From: Malania oleifera
Lineage: Eukaryota > Streptophyta > Magnoliopsida > Santalales > Ximeniaceae
Reading direction: 5' to 3'
NCBI RefSeq assembly: GCF_029873635.1
Contig: NC_080426.1
Coordinates: 55,938,093 to 56,002,092, forward strand
Length of the DNA: 64,000 nucleotides
Shown here: piece after piece, positions 58,961 through 64,000 of the stretch
How the letters are laid out: each line of letters starts with the position of its first letter
Numbering within the stretch: position 1 is the stretch's first letter
Program-made: the position numbers and the translations under genes
The notes under the pieces: generated by a model
What the model saw: only the letters and a program-made list of their open reading frames with translations
Told to the model about the DNA's origin: nothing
Database searches by the model: none

Positions 58961-59619
58961 AAGCAATGGAACTTCCGTCCATCATCATAGTGGGATGGGA
59001 TCCCCATGAGGTGGTGTATAAGGAGACTCTTGCGTGCTGGGCAGAAAAAGATTCGCCATCATGCATATTGTGTTTGTGTGCAGTCAACACCCTGCTCCCA
59101 CCAGTGTATTTTTGCATGCACCGCAATATTTCTACATCCCTCCCCCCCCCACCACCCCCCCCCCCCCCCCCACCCAAAAAAAAAAAAAAAAATTTCTTTG
59201 ACCAGAACACAGCATTGCGTGAACACACAAATTGTTGCATCCAAGATCAATCAATTCTGTTTACCACAAAACTGTTTTTAAGGACTTCTAATCTTAGTTT
59301 AGCCCCTTCAAAGGGCTTCCTTGCTTTCCCATTTCCCTTGATGGCCCTCGAAAGTACACCAGACTAGTAAGTTTTGGCTTTAGGTAACCATTCACGTACC
59401 ATGGCATGGAAAGCTACCAAAAATCGCCCCATTTGGCAAATTAAACAGCGTATAATGCGAGGACAAACATTGCACATAGTGAAACAGCAATTTTTTGTTA
59501 TTCAATCCTATCAAATTTCTAACAACAAATGTGATATTGTTGGCATGAATTGAACAACATTGAACGATATATGTATTTGTATCTACACATTGTATGTTGC
59601 TTACTATTTACCATGGCTT
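58961..59619. other. Spacer between lipid-transfer gene and ATG6
   Basis: Contains a C/A homopolymer tract and short overlapping frames on both strands that look like low-complexity artefacts. The last 100-300 bases before 59620 are the ATG6 3' untranslated region and flank. Confidence 0.5.
59141..59191. repeat. Poly-C / poly-A low-complexity tract
   Basis: Long C runs broken by single A or T bases, then about 18 A. This generates spurious proline- and glycine-rich frames on the two strands. Confidence 0.95.
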
Positions 59620-62600
59620 TCATGAGTTACGAGATTCAGACTTGAAATCAGCACCATGCTTTGTATACAATGAGCCTACAGCTGGAACTTCTGCTTGTGA
59701 AGCTGCCAAGGCAGAAAGAGGCTGGAAATTTGTGTTCCCGACAAACCAGTAGAGGGCCCATTTCAAATTGCAGAGTGTGTACTTGAGAGCTTTGGTCCAG
59801 TTCTCTTGCTTGTTGAAGCTCTGTGTGATAGAATAATTTTCCACTTTGTCATTCTCGATCCTGCAAATTAAGCTCTAGATTAGTCCTGGTCGAGCATGCA
59901 AGACTCCAGGCTGCTCCCACTATAACCCCTCAATTCTACTCTGTTTATTTTTTATCACTTTCGTACCATATGTTTGTTATACTTGCCTCCCAAACTGGCT
60001 CCAAACTATTTTTCCCACAAAGTTCCCTCTCCAGATAAGAACTGAAACAATTAACTTCTAAACAAAAATATATTGAATCAGATGTAAAGTTCTTCAAGAA
60101 TATTATATCCATCCAATACAATTGCATTAATAAAACCGTCAAATTTGTTTTCAAATCCAGTGTACACATAAAAGCAACACCAACAATAAAGCTACCTCAC
60201 TTGGTTATCAAACGCATGAAGCACACCAGAAAATCAACTACATACTAAGATTGAAAGATTTTCATCAAAAAATATGTTGATTTAGAATGAATTTTAAGAA
60301 TTTGAGCCTTCAACACAAAGAATAAAGACCCTTCTTTGTATTTTGGAATCTTTGAAGCTATTTTCATTCACTTAATACCTAGCTCAATATGAACTATAAT
60401 TTCTCCTTCTATTCAGTAATACATGCATACATATGTTTTCATCAAATAACTTTTTTTTTTTTCATTTACATTATAAAATATTTATATTACATGTAGCTAA
60501 CTTATGGGCTTAAATTATTGTTCAACTCTTCATATAGTTCATCTTGATTAAATGTGCACATTACAATATATATATTTTAGGAAAAACTGCACATTGCCAC
60601 TCGAAATTATGGAGCCAGTCGCAATGTCATCCCTAAGTTTTAATTGGATCCCTAGGTTTTAATTGGAGCAAATAACCATCCTGAACCATTCAACTGGAGC
60701 ATATAGCATCTTAGAATTTTAATTTCTCATCCAAATGAAATATTTCTCCACTTGAGTAATTCACGTGATCCTGGGGGAATATTTTCAGTGCCATTTCGAC
60801 TAGTTTTCAAAAAAAAAAAAAAAAAGATTCTGCTCAAATTAAGTTGGCCCATTCATTTTAATTAAGGACAATGTAACCATTTTGTTTCAAAGATGTCGAA
60901 ATCCTGTTTTTATTTTGTAAGGGTCATGTGAGAATCACATGCTCTAAAGCTGTTGGAATTGATGCCTAATTTAGACACTTGGGTGCTATTTGCTTCAACA
61001 AAATATGGTTATGAACGTGCTTTAATTGAAACTCAAGGATGACTTGGAACTTGGCCACATAGTGAAGGACAGTAAAATGCAATCAACCCTATATTTTATC
61101 ATAAATTTGGCTTATAACAATCTGGCTAATATTACTGTGCAAACTACTTCTCTTAATAGTCTTCTTTCTTATTTAACCAGAGCACAAGGTAAGGATAGGA
61201 ATGATGTCTTTAGAGCTCTTGAAACTTATGTAATATATTTTCTTTGGAATCAATTAACATCCTATTTGGCCTCTTGTATCTTTTATAAATTGTACAAGAA
61301 AATGAAATAAAATTTAGCATATTTAGTGAATTGCATTTATATCAATTTAGGATTTAATTATTTTTCAGGTGCTAATTGTTTTACAGCACATAAAGTTGTA
61401 CTCCACATACTTCTCACAAGCATTTAATTTATAAAGCTTTCATCGCAAAACATGCATCATTACGTCCACTAACAGGTTCAACAGTTTCACAGAAGATTTC
61501 CACGTTTTATGATTAATTTTCATATTTTTTAGAAATGTAAATAAAAAGTTTTGACTCCCAAATAATTTTGGGCTATTGAATCCCAAAAATTTAAATAAAA
61601 TTTGAAAATTAAAACCCTGATTCAAAAGCAACACACTTAAACTTGTTCATAGAAATAACTTAATATGCATACAATGTATATTTTACTAAAAACCAGATTA
61701 GATAAACTTGGTGGATTCTACTGTGAGTTGAACAGAGAAATAGAGAGAAAAGAGAATCAATGTTAGTTGCAGCCTACATGCCTACTAAATTGAGCACAAG
61801 GTTACGTTTGGTTTGCGGAATGCCTTTCCCTAGAATAGATTAGTTTTAGTAGGTTAGTTACAATCAGTTATACAAAAAATTATGTTGTTACTGTAAAGCA
61901 AATAACAATGTGAAACATTTTACGAGTCCATAGAGAATAGACAAGGAATAACCATTCCCAAATTTCATCATGGGAATGTCTATTCCTTTCTCATTACATA
62001 TTGAATGAAATAATTAGGAATATAGAAGGAATAACTATTCCCTTGATTCCCAAAATTTAAACTATAATCCATCTTATTCCAAGGAATAAGTATTCAGCCA
62101 AACCAAACAAGCCACAACTAAAGATAAAAGATTGACCATGAATTGAATCATATGGTCCTTGATTCAATCGCATGATTCACGAATCATGTTCGACAAGATC
62201 CAATGAGATCCCAGTTGAACCAACTATTTAATAAAAACTCAAGAAGTCATCACTGTTTTATGCTTAAAAAAAAAACTTGAGAACCTTTGTGAAAGTCATT
62301 CACAATTAAAATGAACAAAACCCATTAATCTTTTGAATTTCTATGGGCAATAGATATTCATAAACTTCTTCTAATGCCATGAACATCCAATGAGTCTTTA
62401 TTTGTTTGACTCTTTGAATAATTCATTTGAAGCTAGGAGAGTTTAGTATGAAGAATCTTTAAAACTTATGATATTTCAAGGGTAAGATTTTTCACTTTTC
62501 TCACACACAAGATGCTTCTCATATTCATATATTTATGTATGTTAGGCATATGAATGTTTAACGTTCATCAATTTCCATACTTTTATTTCGTAGGAAAAAA

Positions 62601-63684
62601 AATCCATCTTTCAATCTTCTTCATTCACAAAATTTAGATGTCAATTCACAATTCAAACTTTTAGGGACAAATGTTAGAAATGAAAAGGGCCATAAAAACT
62701 CAATCAATCTTCATCATTAACATCAAGATTACAGACGATACACTATCTTCATTATTAACATGAAGTTTATGTACCATGTCAAGTCTTTTAAGCAACTACC
62801 AAAAAAAAAAACTGTGTTGTAAGCATTTCTATAGATGTCAAACATTCCCAGTACTTAAAAAAAAAAAATCACACCCCCCCCCCCCGGGGGCCCCCCAAAA
62901 ACAAAAAACAGAAAAGGAAAGGCAGTAACTGAGAGTGGGTGCTACAAACAATGTAAGACTAACAAACACTTTCTCAGGGTGATTTATGTGTGCTTACTAT
63001 ATGCTTTTGGACAAAAGGTATTATAATAAATTCACAGAGAATGACAAATACCCAAGTACTTGCATAATTTTAAAATAAGTTATTTAGTAATTTAAATACC
63101 ATTTTGTATTGCCAAATGAACTTACTTATAGGGCAGCCTGAAACATTTCTCAGGGGGGATGTTGTTTTCTTGATCCTTCGAATTCGCAAACTCCGCAAAG
63201 TCCTTAAGGCATGTCAAGAACAATGTCATTGCTTTATCATAGCGAGTGCTCCAAAACAAGTTAACAGGACCAAACCTGAAAAAATAAAAATAAATACTTG
63301 CTTCAGTTACAGGATCCAACAACATGAAAATAGTGAAAAAAAAAAAAAAGAAAAAGAAATAATAGGGTTGGGGGATTTGAAAATATATTACATGTATGGA
63401 CATTTTCCTGAAATTTTACAGGTCATTTACTGACACAAGTAGAACCAACATAATTTTATTGAAGCCCTCTTCATGCACCACGTACTGGCAGTGTGCAGTC
63501 CATGAAATTGAAAAGGAGCATCCAAGTTTAAGCTACAAGCCTACATCTAATTAAAAATGCTCAATTGTAAAGAGAAATTGAATCAAGTAACAAAGGAGCA
63601 GACTATGCTTACAGTTCATAGGTATTGTTGTTGCTATCCATTATTCGAGGGTAGCTCCCCATAGGAAGTATTTTTATTCGGTAT
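59620..63684 (-). CDS. ATG6: Autophagy protein ATG6 / Beclin 1, C-terminal exons (partial)
   Basis: Subunit of the VPS34 phosphatidylinositol 3-kinase complexes that start autophagosome formation and act in vacuolar sorting. Three minus-strand exons are visible: 63684-63613, 63275-63126 and 59860-59620. They join in frame (YRIKILPMGSYPRI ... TYEL / FGPVNLFWSTRYDKAMTLFL ... LPYK / IENDKVENYSITQSFNKQ ... to stop). This is the end of the membrane-binding BARA domain, including the ALKYTLCNLKWALYWFVGN helix and NFQPLS, closely matching Arabidopsis ATG6. The tail after NFQPLS (about 30 residues) is variable in the family. The gene enters from beyond 64000, so the N-terminal and coiled-coil parts are not in the window. 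GT-AG borders hold and no break is seen, so it looks functional. Confidence 0.93.
61800..62110 (+). mobile_element. Miniature inverted-repeat element in ATG6 intron
   Basis: About 310 bp. The left end is TTACGTTTGGTTTGCGGAAT. The complement of the right end is GGCTTGTTTGGTTTGGCTGA. The interior is full of GGAATA/TATTCC words, so the whole unit is loosely self-complementary. The pattern resembles Harbinger/Tourist-like miniature elements of plants; no transposase. Confidence 0.6.
62873..62897. repeat. C/G homopolymer cluster
   Basis: A C run, then GGGGG, then CCCCCC inside otherwise AT-rich intron sequence. It could be real, but it also looks like a base-calling or assembly artefact. Confidence 0.8.
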
Positions 63685-64000
63685 CTAAAAATTGATAATT
63701 AAGGACACATTACAATTATGTAAAGACAACTTTGATGAATACTGTGCGAAATATTAGATTCAATTAGAAATTGCACAACCACTTCAAATTAAAAGGAAGA
63801 AATTCCCTAAATGAATCAATGCTCAAGTGTTCTCCAATCACAAGGAAAATCTAAACGCGCACCATAAAAATATATATATTCTGCAAAATGACTTAACTCC
63901 TAGAGAAGTCCATCAAGGAAAAACAAGCTATTTTTCCTTTAACAAGCAAAGCAGAATGCAAATATAAGTTATATAACTGATTTCAGAGCTTATAAATTTT
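63685..64000 (-). other. ATG6 intron continuing past the window edge
   Basis: Follows the acceptor TTTTTAG upstream of the 72-nt exon. No further exon could be recognised up to base 64000. Confidence 0.7.

Larger units (their letters stand above)
59861..63125 (-). other. ATG6 last intron (3.3 kb)
   Basis: Donor GTAAGTTC after ...LPYK; acceptor AATTTGCAG before the last exon. It holds a miniature element (61800-62110) and an unexplained 94-codon plus-strand frame at 61026-61310 with no family match that I recognise. A 60570-60850 stretch resembles common non-coding plant repeats but has no clear ends. Confidence 0.8.

Noticed and set aside
58966-59367. Proline-rich plus and glycine-rich minus frames
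   Set aside because: Both arise from the poly-C/poly-A tract at 59141-59191. There is no conserved domain.
1-64000. A novel multi-gene system in the window
   Set aside because: The three host genes have unrelated known roles, and everything else I could identify is transposon, pararetrovirus or pseudogene remains. I found no set of genes that would act together.

Overview
The window is nuclear DNA of a flowering plant, most likely a woody, non-grass dicot. The evidence is an AT-rich background, introns with GT-AG borders, a nuclear gene for a plastid Clp protease subunit, a plant lipid-transfer protein, the plant form of ATG6, and plant retrotransposon lineages (Tekay-like gypsy; SIRE-, Ale- and Tork-like copia; L1- and RTE-type LINEs; an Au-type SINE; a Caulimoviridae fossil). 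The species cannot be told from the sequence. I see no bacterial-style operon, CRISPR array, defence locus or standalone RNA gene.

Three host genes remain, all on the minus strand. (1) CLPP5 runs from 32537 down to 2709. Its nine exons total 906 nt and encode 301 aa, but they are spread over 29.8 kb. Every junction I traced by eye keeps GT-AG and reading frame, and the Ser-His-Asp triad is present. Introns 4, 6 and 8 (about 4.6, 7.0 and 16.6 kb) are packed with LINE pieces, a SINE, inverted-repeat DNA elements and copia remains. Intron 8 also holds, on the opposite strand, an intron-bearing dead copy of a cytosolic prolyl-tRNA synthetase gene. (2) A small secreted type 1-like lipid-transfer protein lies at 58391-58762. 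(3) The last three exons of ATG6 (Beclin 1) lie at 59620-63684. The rest of that gene is beyond the right edge.

Between CLPP5 and the lipid-transfer gene (33.4-57.2 kb) lies a nest of old LTR elements. An Ale-like copia (minus) is split by a 2.6-kb solo LTR and cut by a Tekay-like gypsy element (minus). The gypsy element keeps only its 3' LTR and meets, head to head, a SIRE-like copia (plus) that also keeps only its 3' LTR. Beyond these lie a rearranged endogenous pararetrovirus, the 5' end of a Tork-like copia (minus), and the tail of another gypsy element (plus). All are broken.

The host genes do unrelated jobs (plastid proteolysis, lipid transfer in the cell wall, autophagy), so they are neighbours rather than a system. 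The most unusual signals are arrays of a 12-bp palindrome with a GTCGAC core in several unrelated LTRs, where the outer bases differ between families but dyad symmetry is kept, and the extreme stretching of CLPP5 around 35- and 46-nt exons. Coordinates were read by eye. Exon borders should be good to about 1-2 bases, and transposon ends often only to tens of bases.
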